Source: Pseudomonas sp. GM79 (GTDB taxonomy: Bacteria > Pseudomonadota > Gammaproteobacteria > Pseudomonadales > Pseudomonadaceae). Taken from it: a stretch of 64,000 bases of DNA. The stretch lies in NCBI RefSeq assembly GCF_000282495.1, contig NZ_AKJE01000058.1, positions 1-64,000 on the forward strand, in the 5' to 3' direction. The notes below the pieces were generated by a model. The model made no database searches. It saw nothing but the letters and a program-made list of their open reading frames with translations, and had not been told where the DNA came from. Each line of letters opens with the position of its first letter. The stretch's first letter is position 1. Both the position numbers and the translations under genes were made by a program. Positions 9,701 through 16,945 of the stretch are shown here, one piece after another.

Positions 9701-10353
9701 TTGGCCTGTGCGATCGCGTAGTGGTCACCACTCAGCCGCTGGCCGATGCCTTGTCGAGTATGCACAGCGAGATCCGCGTGGTGCCGAACATGCTATCGCC
9801 GGACCCTTGGGCGACACTGGCCAGTCACCGTCGCACCTCCAGCAAGCCGCGAGTCGGCTGGGGGGGCGGCACCAGCCACACCGGTGACCTGGAGATCATT
9901 GCCGAGGTTGTGCGCGAACTGGCGGACGAAGTCGAGTGGGTGTTCTTCGGCATGTGCCCTGACGCCTTGCGTCCGTATGTTCACGAGTTTCACTCCACCA
10001 TCGGTTTGCAGAGCTACCCATTCAAACTGGCCAGCCTGAACCTTGACCTGGCGTTGGCACCGCTGGAGTTCCATATCTTCAACGACTGCAAAAGCAACCT
10101 GCGCCTGCTGGAGTACGGCGCCTGCGGGTACCCGGTGATCTGCACCGACACCGAGGCCTACCGCGGCCACTTGCCGTGTACCAAGGTCTATAGCAACAGC
10201 ACGGATGAGTGGCTGCAGGCGATCCGCATGCACCTGGCCGACCCGGATGCCAGCTACCGCATGGGCGATGAATTGCGTGAAGCGGTGCATCGGGATTTCA
10301 TGCTGCGCGCAGACAACCTCAACCACTGGTTATGGGGCTGGTTGCCGGACTGA
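6781..10353 (+). CDS. Large multidomain glycosyltransferase (Fgt1-like, flagellin glycosylation)
   Basis: This 1190-residue protein appears to carry four glycosyltransferase-like domains: GT2 at about residues 4-230 (PLVSIVIPAFNPRF, acidic CDDDR motif), a second GT2-like domain at about 337-560, a third GT2 domain at about 575-840 (RPLVSIIIQTGD, later DVDLCLRATKDGY), and a C-terminal GT-B/GT4-like domain at about 860-1190 (WGGGTSHTGD, LRLLEYGACGYPVI). Size and position between flgL and fliC match the flagellin glycosyltransferase Fgt1 of P. syringae. It probably transfers or extends sugars on flagellin in the cytoplasm. The start is GTG 6781 with only a weak Shine-Dalgarno; a strong terminator follows. 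Function is inferred from family and context, and the sugar specificity cannot be read. Confidence 0.82.
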   Translation: MNQRPLVSIVIPAFNPRFFSQALESALAQTYEHVEIVICDDSSCDEIRDIVETFVEPAHPIRYLRNPQRLGLQKNVLRCVEQARGEFIKVLCDDDRLFSPSIALQAQVLIDHADVNVVFALRMLSDAGNFILPPRVDNCRFSPNDALLKGDDMLAIFEGTPKNFLGNFSSTLMRRADVLELLPALIQEGAGFVAMLDFALFVCLMRRGNLVSLSTVLSTERLYPERLSKTPEMVKAAAVEWSWLSQMLAARSGESAPASGWVRYIELTKITDQPHAWEELCVVRILGNRNTVVNGRVGGESESYADFYREWLAIRRFCDVEQRLMPQRLDSWTYRPQIVPIVIDSTADGAGLKTTLQSISRQLYAPQAVLVLSDALCAPDDRVVQLPFQADWAQQLNAVVPQLEGAHWFYLLHAGDTLRESALLILAERIAGSAGILCAYSDEGALVDDESIDPVFKPDFNLDLMRAYPYVGRTLAFERQRFMALGGFDPAHGELAPHDLLWRLVEEAGPQTIEHIAEIQVESTQSFAAWLSLPEVIESNAGMVSAHLDRIGVAHAIRQEALPLINRIDYLHGVRPLVSIIIQTGDSLYALQRCIEGLIERTAYSQYEILIVDSGTDDPAMLDWLEAMSQLGAAMLRVLRYAGDANDAAIRNFAASLAHGEYLLLLSAQTVICDSDWLDELLNHAQRPEVGVVGARILSPEGSIVSAGLILGLAGPVGSPFYGEAAGSRGYMQRLHVTQNWSAVSSHCLMVRKQVFDELEQFDEVTFTQGLSDVDLCLRATKDGYLVVWTPYASVVWVPQDVSPAQPSTLALREREQEDFYRKWLPKIAKDPAYSPALSLGISSFSLEPSLRNNWNPFCTRALPLILGLPVNSTAVGHYRVTAPLAELEAAGRVIARVAYESPSTVEIERLSPDTIILQGRYSEGAAGDILRMKKYSSALRIFELDDYIVSAPKKNTHARNKPVNTEQLLREGIGLCDRVVVTTQPLADALSSMHSEIRVVPNMLSPDPWATLASHRRTSSKPRVGWGGGTSHTGDLEIIAEVVRELADEVEWVFFGMCPDALRPYVHEFHSTIGLQSYPFKLASLNLDLALAPLEFHIFNDCKSNLRLLEYGACGYPVICTDTEAYRGHLPCTKVYSNSTDEWLQAIRMHLADPDASYRMGDELREAVHRDFMLRADNLNHWLWGWLPD

Positions 10354-10381
10354 TTCTGTTATTACCTTCTAAGAATCAATA

Positions 10382-10441
10382 ATCGCAGCCTTCGACAGCT
10401 TCACAGCAATGTGTTGACTGGCGAAGGCTGCGATCTTTTTT
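10382..10441 (+). terminator. Intrinsic terminator (REP-like) after the first large glycosyltransferase gene
   Basis: A perfect 13-bp stem (ATCGCAGCCTTCG at 10382-10394 with CGAAGGCTGCGAT at 10422-10434) is followed by CTTTTTTT. The arms match the GATCGCAGCCTTCG repeat family seen again after fliJ and, in part, after flhB. It should end the flg-glycosyltransferase transcript and separate it from the deoxysugar genes. Confidence 0.8.
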
Positions 10442-10453
10442 GTCCTGCGCAAT

Positions 10454-10469
10454 TGGCTCACTTCCTGCA
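10454..10469 (+). promoter_or_regulatory. Candidate sigma-54 promoter for the glycosylation operon
   Basis: TGGCTCACTTCCTGCA has GG and GC exactly 10 bases apart and matches the -24/-12 consensus TGGCACG-N4-TTGCW at most key positions. It lies just after the terminator that ends the preceding unit and about 140 bases before the first deoxysugar gene. If real, it would place sugar synthesis under RpoN with FleQ or FleR. It is a motif match only. Confidence 0.55.
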
Positions 10470-10607
10470 AGTCGCCCGTATATCGCCATAAAACCTTCAC
10501 CCCCGAGGGGATGACCGGCCCAATGGCTGCGGGTAAATGATGTGCATGACGGCTCGCCGACCCTTGCGGGGGGGCTGCCGCGCCGCGCGAAGAGCAAGAG
10601 GACAGCG

Positions 10608-11381
10608 ATGAAGGCAGTAATTCTGGCGGGTGGTCTCGGTACGCGCATCAGCGAAGAGTCGCACCTCAAGCCCAAGCCGATGATCGAGATCGGCGGCAAG
10701 CCAATTCTTTGGCACATCATGAAACAGTACTCTGCCCACGGGATTCATGATTTCGTGATCTGCCTTGGCTACAAGGGCTATGCGATCAAGGACTTCTTCG
10801 CCAATTACTTCCTGCACACCTCCGACGTCACCTTCGACATGCGCAACAACCGCATGGACGTACACCAGAACTACAGCGAACCGTGGAGCGTCACGCTCAT
10901 CGACACCGGCGAGGAAACCATGACCGGTGGCCGCTTGTTGCGCGCCGGCCGTTACCTCAAGGACGAAGAGGCGTTCTGCTTCACCTACGGCGACGGCGTC
11001 TCTGATATCAATATCCGTCAACTGGTGGACTACCACAGCGCCCACGGTCGTCTGGCGACCGTCACCGCCGTACAACCGCCGGGCCGTTACGGTGCCCTGG
11101 AGCGTCACGGCGATCAGGTGCTTGGTTTTACCGAGAAACCCCGTGGCGACGGTGGCTGGATCAATGGCGGTTTCTTTGTGCTTTCGCCGAAAGTGCTGTC
11201 ATACATCGGCGGTGACGAAACCACTTGGGAAGCCGAGCCCTTGGCGCGTCTGGCCCAGGATGAACAGTTGAAGGCCTTCGAGCACGAAGGTTTCTGGCAT
11301 CCGATGGACACCTTGCGCGACAAGAACCACCTCGAAGCGCTGTGGCAGAGTGGGGAGGCCCCATGGAAGCAATGGGACTGA
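10608..11381 (+). CDS. rfbF: Glucose-1-phosphate cytidylyltransferase
   Basis: This enzyme joins CTP and glucose 1-phosphate to CDP-glucose, the entry step of CDP-deoxyhexose synthesis. The product has 257 residues, the standard family length. The nucleotidyltransferase signature is clear (MKAVILAGGLGTRISEES, then KPKPMIEIGGKPILWHIMK), and the FTYGDGVSDI and GGFFVLSPKVLSYI segments distinguish it from dTDP-glucose enzymes. ATG 10608 is preceded by AAGAGGAC; the frame is open upstream but lacks family similarity there. The next gene, the CDP-glucose dehydratase, overlaps its 3' end by 19 bases, so the two are translationally linked. Confidence 0.94.
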   Translation: MKAVILAGGLGTRISEESHLKPKPMIEIGGKPILWHIMKQYSAHGIHDFVICLGYKGYAIKDFFANYFLHTSDVTFDMRNNRMDVHQNYSEPWSVTLIDTGEETMTGGRLLRAGRYLKDEEAFCFTYGDGVSDINIRQLVDYHSAHGRLATVTAVQPPGRYGALERHGDQVLGFTEKPRGDGGWINGGFFVLSPKVLSYIGGDETTWEAEPLARLAQDEQLKAFEHEGFWHPMDTLRDKNHLEALWQSGEAPWKQWD

Positions 11382-12445
11382 GCTCGCAATTCTGGCGCGG
11401 CAAACGTGTTCTGCTGACCGGCCACACCGGTTTCAAAGGCAGCTGGTTGACGTTGTGGCTGCAAAGCCTCGGTGCCGAGGTCAGCGGGTTTTCGCTTGAT
11501 CCATCCACCGAGCCGAGCCTGTTCGAACTGGCCCGCGTGCACGAGGGCATCAATGATCAGCGCGGTGACCTGCGTGATCTCGGTGCCTTACTGGAATTGA
11601 TCGCCGAAACCCAGCCGCAAATCGTTCTGCACTTGGCGGCTCAACCGCTGGTGCGCGAAGGCTATCGCGATCCGCTTGGCACCTATTCCAGCAACGTCAT
11701 GGGCACGCTCAATCTGCTTGAAGCGATCCGCCAGGTCGGCGGCGTGCGCGCCTGCGTGCTGGTGACCACCGACAAGGTTTATGCGAACAAGGAATGGCTG
11801 TGGCCATATCGCGAGGACGAAGCCCTCGGCGGTCATGACCCTTACAGCAGCAGCAAGGCTTGCTGCGAATTGTTGGCGCAGTCTTACGCCGCATCGTTTT
11901 TCCCGGCCGACAAGTACGCCGAGCATGGCTTGGCGTTGGCCACCGCGCGTGCCGGCAACGTGCTGGGCGGTGGCGACTTTGCGCCTGAGCGCCTGATTCC
12001 CGATGTGCTCAAAGCCTGGTCGGCGGATGAGCCGGTGACATTACGCTACCCGCAGGCAGTACGCCCATGGCAGCACGCGCTTGAACCATTGGCCGGTTAT
12101 CTGCAATTGGCCGCCGGCCTCTACGAGCAAGGCCAGGAGTTTGCCGGTGCGTGGAACTTTGGCCCGAGCGAAGCGGACATGTGCAGCGTCGGTGAAGTGG
12201 TCGAGTTGCTCGCCAGCCGCTGGCCGCAAGCGCGCGGCTTGCGCATCGAACCGAGTGATTTGCATGAGGCCGGTCTGTTGCGTCTGGACAGCAGCCGCGC
12301 CCGTCAACTGTTGGCCTGGCAACCGCGCTGGTCGTTACAGCAGTGCCTGACCCAGACCCTCGATTGGCACCTGGCATGGCAGAACGGCGATGACATGCGT
12401 GAAGTCACCCTGAACCAGTTGAACATGTACCGAGGCGCGCTGTGA
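11363..12445 (+). CDS. rfbG: CDP-glucose 4,6-dehydratase
   Basis: This enzyme converts CDP-glucose to CDP-4-keto-6-deoxyglucose. It is a 360-residue extended short-chain dehydrogenase/reductase with the NAD-binding motif GHTGFKGSWL near the N-terminus, the TTDKVYANKEW segment and the catalytic Tyr and Lys in DPYSSSKACCE. The start at ATG 11363 is supported by GGGGAGG about five bases upstream; an in-frame GTG at 11342 would add seven residues unlike the family. Its pairing with the cytidylyltransferase marks a CDP-linked, not dTDP-linked, sugar route. Confidence 0.94.
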   Translation: MEAMGLSSQFWRGKRVLLTGHTGFKGSWLTLWLQSLGAEVSGFSLDPSTEPSLFELARVHEGINDQRGDLRDLGALLELIAETQPQIVLHLAAQPLVREGYRDPLGTYSSNVMGTLNLLEAIRQVGGVRACVLVTTDKVYANKEWLWPYREDEALGGHDPYSSSKACCELLAQSYAASFFPADKYAEHGLALATARAGNVLGGGDFAPERLIPDVLKAWSADEPVTLRYPQAVRPWQHALEPLAGYLQLAAGLYEQGQEFAGAWNFGPSEADMCSVGEVVELLASRWPQARGLRIEPSDLHEAGLLRLDSSRARQLLAWQPRWSLQQCLTQTLDWHLAWQNGDDMREVTLNQLNMYRGAL

Positions 12446-13002
12446 GCGAATTCCTGTTGAAAGCCTTGCCGCTGGCCGGTCTGTTCAGTGTCCAGCACAA
12501 ACGCTTCGAAGATGATCGCGGGCACTTCGCTCGGCTGTTTTGCGAAGGCAGCCTGAGCGCCTTCGGCCAGCCGTTTCATATTCGCCAGATCAACCATTCC
12601 TGCACACGTTTACGGGGCAGTGTGCGCGGTCTGCATTATCAAAATTCCAATGCGCCGGAAGCCAAGTTGATCACCTGCCTGCGTGGTGAGGTCTGGGACG
12701 TGGCGGTGGACTTGCGGCCCGACTCCGAGACATTCCTGCACTGGCACGCCGAACACCTGCGGGCCGGTGACGGCCGCAGCCTGCTGATCCCGGCCGGGTT
12801 CGCCCACGGTTTCCAGACCCTCACCGATGACGCCGAATTGCTCTACCTGCACAGCGCCGATTACACGCCTGCGCACGAGGGCGGTTTGAGCGTGAACGAT
12901 CCACGGCTGGCCATCGCCTGGCCGTTGCCTGTCAATAATCTGTCGGCCAGGGATTCCAGCCATCCCTTGCTCGATGAACACTTCGCTGGAGTGCGTCTAT
13001 GA
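12442..13002 (+). CDS. dTDP-4-dehydrorhamnose 3,5-epimerase-like sugar epimerase
   Basis: This is a 186-residue RmlC-type cupin. Conserved features include FEDDRGHFARLF, the putative catalytic His65 in SVRGLHYQ and the EVWDVAVDLRPDS strand. Classical RmlC acts on dTDP-4-keto-6-deoxyglucose at C3 and C5; here the neighbours make a CDP-linked 4-keto sugar, so it probably epimerises the CDP intermediate at C3, C5 or both. The start is GTG 12442, overlapping the dehydratase stop by four bases. The family is clear, the exact substrate is inference. Confidence 0.85.
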   Translation: MSEFLLKALPLAGLFSVQHKRFEDDRGHFARLFCEGSLSAFGQPFHIRQINHSCTRLRGSVRGLHYQNSNAPEAKLITCLRGEVWDVAVDLRPDSETFLHWHAEHLRAGDGRSLLIPAGFAHGFQTLTDDAELLYLHSADYTPAHEGGLSVNDPRLAIAWPLPVNNLSARDSSHPLLDEHFAGVRL

Positions 13003-14225
13003 ATTGCCGTGGTTGCGCTGCACCGCTGAGCCTGCCGCTGATCGATCTCGGGACCTCGCCGCCGTCCAATGCCTACGTGCATGCGGATCGCCTGGAACAA
13101 GCCGAGCAATGGGTGCCGCTGAAGGTCGCGGTGTGTCAGCAGTGCTGGCTGGTGCAGACCGAGGATTACACCCGCGCCGACAGTCTGTTCGACGCCGAGT
13201 ACGCCTATTTCAGTTCGTTCTCCAGCACCTGGCTGGCCCATGCCGAGAAGTATGTGGCCGAGATGGTCGAACGCTTCGGCCTGACCGCCGACAGCCGCGT
13301 GGTGGAAATCGCCGCCAATGATGGTTACCTGTTGCAGTACGTGGCGGGGCGCGGCATCCCTTGTCTGGGCGTTGAGCCAACCCGCAGCACCGCGCAGGCG
13401 GCGCGGGAAAAAGGCCTGCAGATTCGTGAACTGTTTTTCGGTCGCGACACCGCTGCTCAGCTGAAAAATGAAGGCTGGGCCGCTGACCTGATGGCTGCCA
13501 ACAACGTGCTCGCCCATGTGCCGGACATCAATGATTTCCTCGGTGGTTTCGCCACCTTGCTCAAGCCGACAGGCGTGGCGACGTTCGAGTTTCCGCAACT
13601 GCTGACGCTGATGGCGGGGCAGCAGTTCGACACGCTGTATCACGAGCACTATTCCTATCTGTCCCTGACTGCCGTGCAGACTCTGTGCGAGCGCAATGGG
13701 CTGGAGGTGTTCGATGTCAGCCAGCTGACGACTCATGGCGGATCGCTGCGGGTGTTCGTGCAGCGCAAGGACGGTGAACGCCGCGCCGTCCAACCAACTG
13801 TGCAACATCAGTTGCAGGCTGAACTGGACGCGGGGGTGAAGACGCCCGAGTACTACGCGACCCTGGCGCCAGCGGCCGAACGCATCAAGCATGACCTGCT
13901 GCGCTTCCTGTTGCAGGCCAAGGCCGACGGCAAGCGCGTGGTCGGTTATGGCGCGGCGGCCAAGGGCAACACCTTGCTCAACTACGCCGGGGTCAAACCG
14001 GACCTGCTGGCCTGGGTGGTCGACGCCAATCCGCACAAGCAGGGCAAGTATTTGCCGGGCAGTCGCATTCCGATCGTTTCGCCGGCGCAGATCGATCTGG
14101 AGAAACCCGATTACATCCTGGTTCTGCCATGGAATCTGTTGCACGAAGTCAGTCAGCAACTGGCGCAAGTACGGCAGTGGGATGGCCGCTTCGTGATCGC
14201 CGTGCCTGAGTTGACCGTGCTGTGA
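12999..14225 (+). CDS. Sugar C-methyltransferase (TylC3/NDP-hexose C-methyltransferase family)
   Basis: The 408-residue protein has the three-part layout of SAM-dependent NDP-4-keto-sugar C-methyltransferases. There is an N-terminal zinc-binding domain with Cys3, Cys6, Cys46 and Cys49, a Rossmann SAM domain (VVEIAANDGYLLQYV, about residues 98-112), and a C-terminal domain with GYGAAAKGNTLLNY and VVDANPHKQGKYLPGSRIP. Relatives methylate C3 of 4-keto sugars in mycarose-type and virenose-type pathways. Placed after a dehydratase and an epimerase, it probably makes a branched-chain CDP-deoxysugar. The start ATG 12999 overlaps the epimerase gene by four bases. Confidence 0.85.
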   Translation: MNCRGCAAPLSLPLIDLGTSPPSNAYVHADRLEQAEQWVPLKVAVCQQCWLVQTEDYTRADSLFDAEYAYFSSFSSTWLAHAEKYVAEMVERFGLTADSRVVEIAANDGYLLQYVAGRGIPCLGVEPTRSTAQAAREKGLQIRELFFGRDTAAQLKNEGWAADLMAANNVLAHVPDINDFLGGFATLLKPTGVATFEFPQLLTLMAGQQFDTLYHEHYSYLSLTAVQTLCERNGLEVFDVSQLTTHGGSLRVFVQRKDGERRAVQPTVQHQLQAELDAGVKTPEYYATLAPAAERIKHDLLRFLLQAKADGKRVVGYGAAAKGNTLLNYAGVKPDLLAWVVDANPHKQGKYLPGSRIPIVSPAQIDLEKPDYILVLPWNLLHEVSQQLAQVRQWDGRFVIAVPELTVL

Positions 14226-15079
14226 AAGTGCTCGTGACCGGTGCCACCGGGTTCGTCGGCCGCCATTTGGTCGAAGCCTTGCTCGCGCGTGGCTGTGAAG
14301 TCCGGGCCGTGGCGCGTAACGCCGAAGCCGCTGCGAGTTTGCCGTGGATCAATGCCGTGGAGTTCATCGCGGCAGATATTCACGCCGACGATCTGAACAT
14401 CGCAGCGCTGACCGATGGCATCGACGCCCTGGCGCATCTGGCGTGGCCGGGGTTGCCGAACTATCAGGCGCTGTTCCATTTCGAGCATAACTTGATGGCC
14501 GATTACCGGTTCATCAAGGGTGCGGTCGAGGCGGGCGTGTCCCAAGTATTGGTGACGGGCACCTGTTTTGAATATGGCCTGCAAAGCGGACCGCTCAGCG
14601 AGCAGACCGAGGCGCGGCCGAGTAACCCTTACGGGGTGGCGAAGAACACGCTACGGCTGTTCCTCGAAAATCTGCAGCGGATTCAACCGTTCACCCTGCA
14701 ATGGGCGCGGTTGTTTTACCTGCACGGGGAAGGGCAGAACCCTAACAGTTTATTGGCTGCGCTGGACCGGGCAATCGAGGCCGGGGACGCCAGCTTCAAC
14801 ATGTCGGCCGGCGAACAGCTGCGCGATTACCTGTCGATTGAAACGGCGGCCGGTTACCTCGCCGCGATCCTGCAACAGCGCGAATTTGATGGCGTGATCA
14901 ATTGCTGCAGCGGCCAACCGATATCGGTCAGGGCGCTGGTCGAACAACGGCTGCGTGAACGCGGCGCATCGATCACTTTGAACCTGGGCCATTACCCTTA
15001 CCCGACCCATGAACCGATGGCGTTCTGGGGCGTGGCGGACCGCTTGCAACAGCTACTGGGAGCAGAGCATGAGGCATGA
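14222..15079 (+). CDS. NAD-dependent epimerase/dehydratase family protein, probable 4-ketoreductase
   Basis: This 285-residue extended short-chain dehydrogenase starts with the nucleotide-binding motif VTGATGFVGRHLVEALLARG and has the catalytic pair in NPYGVAKNTL. Following the C-methyltransferase, it is best read as the reductase that turns the 4-keto group into a hydroxyl and completes the CDP-deoxysugar; epimerase activity cannot be excluded. The start is GTG 14222, overlapping the previous stop by four bases, so the genes from the dehydratase through here are tightly coupled. Confidence 0.8.
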   Translation: MKVLVTGATGFVGRHLVEALLARGCEVRAVARNAEAAASLPWINAVEFIAADIHADDLNIAALTDGIDALAHLAWPGLPNYQALFHFEHNLMADYRFIKGAVEAGVSQVLVTGTCFEYGLQSGPLSEQTEARPSNPYGVAKNTLRLFLENLQRIQPFTLQWARLFYLHGEGQNPNSLLAALDRAIEAGDASFNMSAGEQLRDYLSIETAAGYLAAILQQREFDGVINCCSGQPISVRALVEQRLRERGASITLNLGHYPYPTHEPMAFWGVADRLQQLLGAEHEA

Positions 15080-16139
15080 GTTGTATCGGGTCGCCGACCT
15101 GCCGGTGTTGCAGAACCGTACCTTTGCCGACCCGGAGTCGGCCAGGGCTTCGGCCAGCGCCGACATGCTGTTGGTGCAGGACGAGGCGAGCGGGCTGATC
15201 TTCAATCAGGCTTTCGATGCCGACAAGCTCAGCTACGACGCCGACTATCAGAACGAGCAGGCGCATTCCGGCCAGTTCCAGAAACACCTGAGCGATGTCG
15301 AAGGGATCATTGCCCGCCACTTCAAGGGTCAGGAACTGATCGAAGTCGGCTGCGGCAAAGGCTACTTTCTTGAGCTTCTCAAAGGTCTGGGTTACGCCAT
15401 CACCGGCATTGATCCGGCCTACGAAGGCGACAACTGCGATGTGATTAAAGCACCGTTCACTCGCGGCCTGGGGCTGTCGGCGGACGCCATCGTGCTGCGG
15501 CATGTACTGGAGCATATCCAGAACCCGGTGAGTTTTCTCGCCGAGATGGCCGAGGCCAATCAGGGCGGGCAGATCTACATCGAAGTGCCGTGTTTCGACT
15601 GGATTCTCGAACACCGTGCCTGGTTCGACCTGTTCTACGAACACGTCAATTATTTCCGCCTCGATGACCTGCGCCGGATGTTCGGCACGGTGCATGAGGC
15701 CGGTCACCTGTTCGGTGGCCAGTATCTGTACATCGTCGCCGACCTGTCCACGTTGCGCCGGACCCCGGAACAACCGGTGCCGCGCCTGACGCTGCCGGAA
15801 GGTTTCACCGCCAGCCTCGACCGCGCCGTGCAGATCATCCAGGCCGCGCCCGAGCAGGGTTCGGCGATCTGGGGCGCCTCGTCCAAAGGCGTGATTTATT
15901 CGTTGTTCCTGCAACGAGCGGGCGTGGCGGTGGATCGCGTGGTGGATATAAACCCGGCCAAACAGGGCCGATATCTGCCCCTGAGCGGCGCGCGGGTGTC
16001 CTCGCCCCAAGAGGCCATGGATGCCTTGCCCGAAGGCGCCAACCTGTTTGTGATGAACTCCAACTACCTCGAAGAAATCAAGCGGATGACCGGTGGACGC
16101 TACGTCTATCACGCCGTCGACAGCGCTTCGTTCCAGTGA
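15069..16139 (+). CDS. Class I SAM-dependent methyltransferase with C-methyltransferase-like C-terminus
   Basis: This 356-residue protein has a SAM-binding domain (ELIEVGCGKGYFLELLKGLGY, HVLEHIQNP) and a C-terminal region (IWGASSKGVIYSLFL, VDINPAKQGRYLPLSG) resembling that of the upstream C-methyltransferase (12999-14225). The N-terminal zinc cysteines of that protein are absent. It may be a second sugar methyltransferase acting on carbon or oxygen; its substrate cannot be read. ATG 15069 overlaps the reductase gene by 11 bases. The frame is open to 15009, but those residues are probably not translated. Confidence 0.75.
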   Translation: MRHELYRVADLPVLQNRTFADPESARASASADMLLVQDEASGLIFNQAFDADKLSYDADYQNEQAHSGQFQKHLSDVEGIIARHFKGQELIEVGCGKGYFLELLKGLGYAITGIDPAYEGDNCDVIKAPFTRGLGLSADAIVLRHVLEHIQNPVSFLAEMAEANQGGQIYIEVPCFDWILEHRAWFDLFYEHVNYFRLDDLRRMFGTVHEAGHLFGGQYLYIVADLSTLRRTPEQPVPRLTLPEGFTASLDRAVQIIQAAPEQGSAIWGASSKGVIYSLFLQRAGVAVDRVVDINPAKQGRYLPLSGARVSSPQEAMDALPEGANLFVMNSNYLEEIKRMTGGRYVYHAVDSASFQ

Positions 16140-16156
16140 CCAATGAGAATTTTGAA

Positions 16157-16894
16157 ATGACCGACAACAGCATCAACAAAGCCTTCGAAGCTGAATGCCA
16201 GGCAGAAATCGCCCGCCAAGGCGATGACCAGAAACTCACCGGCCTGGCCCGGGATTTCTTCAACGAATCGGCCAAGCACAAATACAGCTACCACTTCTCG
16301 TGGATGGGCCGTCCGATCATCCAGCTGCCGCAAGACATGATGGCGATGCAAGAGATCATCTGGCAGGTCAAACCGGATCTGGTCATCGAGTGCGGCATTG
16401 CCCACGGCGGCTCGATCATTTACTACGCATCGTTGCTGGAGCTGCAAGGCCACGGCGAAGTGCTGGGCATCGACCTCGACATCCGTGCGCACAACCGTGA
16501 AGCCATCGAAAGCCACCCGATGAGCAAGCGTATTTCGATGATCGAAGGTTCGAGCATCGACCCGACCATCGCCGCCAAAGTGCGCGCTGCCGCCGAAGGC
16601 AAAAAAGTCATTCTGGTGCTGGATTCCAACCACACCCACCATCACGTGCTCGAAGAGCTGCGTCTGTATGCGCCATTGGTTTCGGTGGACAGCTACTGCG
16701 TGGTCATGGACACCGTGGTCGAAGACATGCCGGCCGACTTCTTTCCGGATCGTCCATGGGGCCCGGGCGACAATCCGAAGACTGCGGTATGGAAGTACCT
16801 GGAAGAAAACAAGGACTTCGAAATTGACCAGCAACTGCAAAACAAGCTGCTGATCACCGTAGCGCCGGACGGCTATCTGCGTCGCGTTCGTTAA
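16157..16894 (+). CDS. Cephalosporin hydroxylase (CmcI)/sugar O-methyltransferase family protein
   Basis: The product (245 residues from ATG 16157) belongs to the CmcI-like SAM-dependent family: a central DLVIECGIAHGGSIIYYASLL motif, GIDLDIRAHNREAI, and the metal-site-like segment LVLDSNHTHHHVLEEL. Relatives include cephalosporin-biosynthesis CmcI and rhamnosyl O-methyltransferases of glycolipids. In a sugar operon, O-methylation of a sugar is the more likely role. A start at GTG 16136, overlapping the previous stop by four bases, is also possible and would add seven residues; ATG 16157 has GAGAA upstream. Confidence 0.75.
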   Translation: MTDNSINKAFEAECQAEIARQGDDQKLTGLARDFFNESAKHKYSYHFSWMGRPIIQLPQDMMAMQEIIWQVKPDLVIECGIAHGGSIIYYASLLELQGHGEVLGIDLDIRAHNREAIESHPMSKRISMIEGSSIDPTIAAKVRAAAEGKKVILVLDSNHTHHHVLEELRLYAPLVSVDSYCVVMDTVVEDMPADFFPDRPWGPGDNPKTAVWKYLEENKDFEIDQQLQNKLLITVAPDGYLRRVR

Positions 16895-16945
16895 TCAAAA
16901 GTGGTTTCAGGTTCTTGGCGATTGGCCGGTTGTGGGGATAGAAAG

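Noticed and set aside
10448..10607. JUMPstart/ops element before the sugar operon
   Set aside because: O-antigen operons often carry GGCGGTAG upstream; no such sequence is present here.
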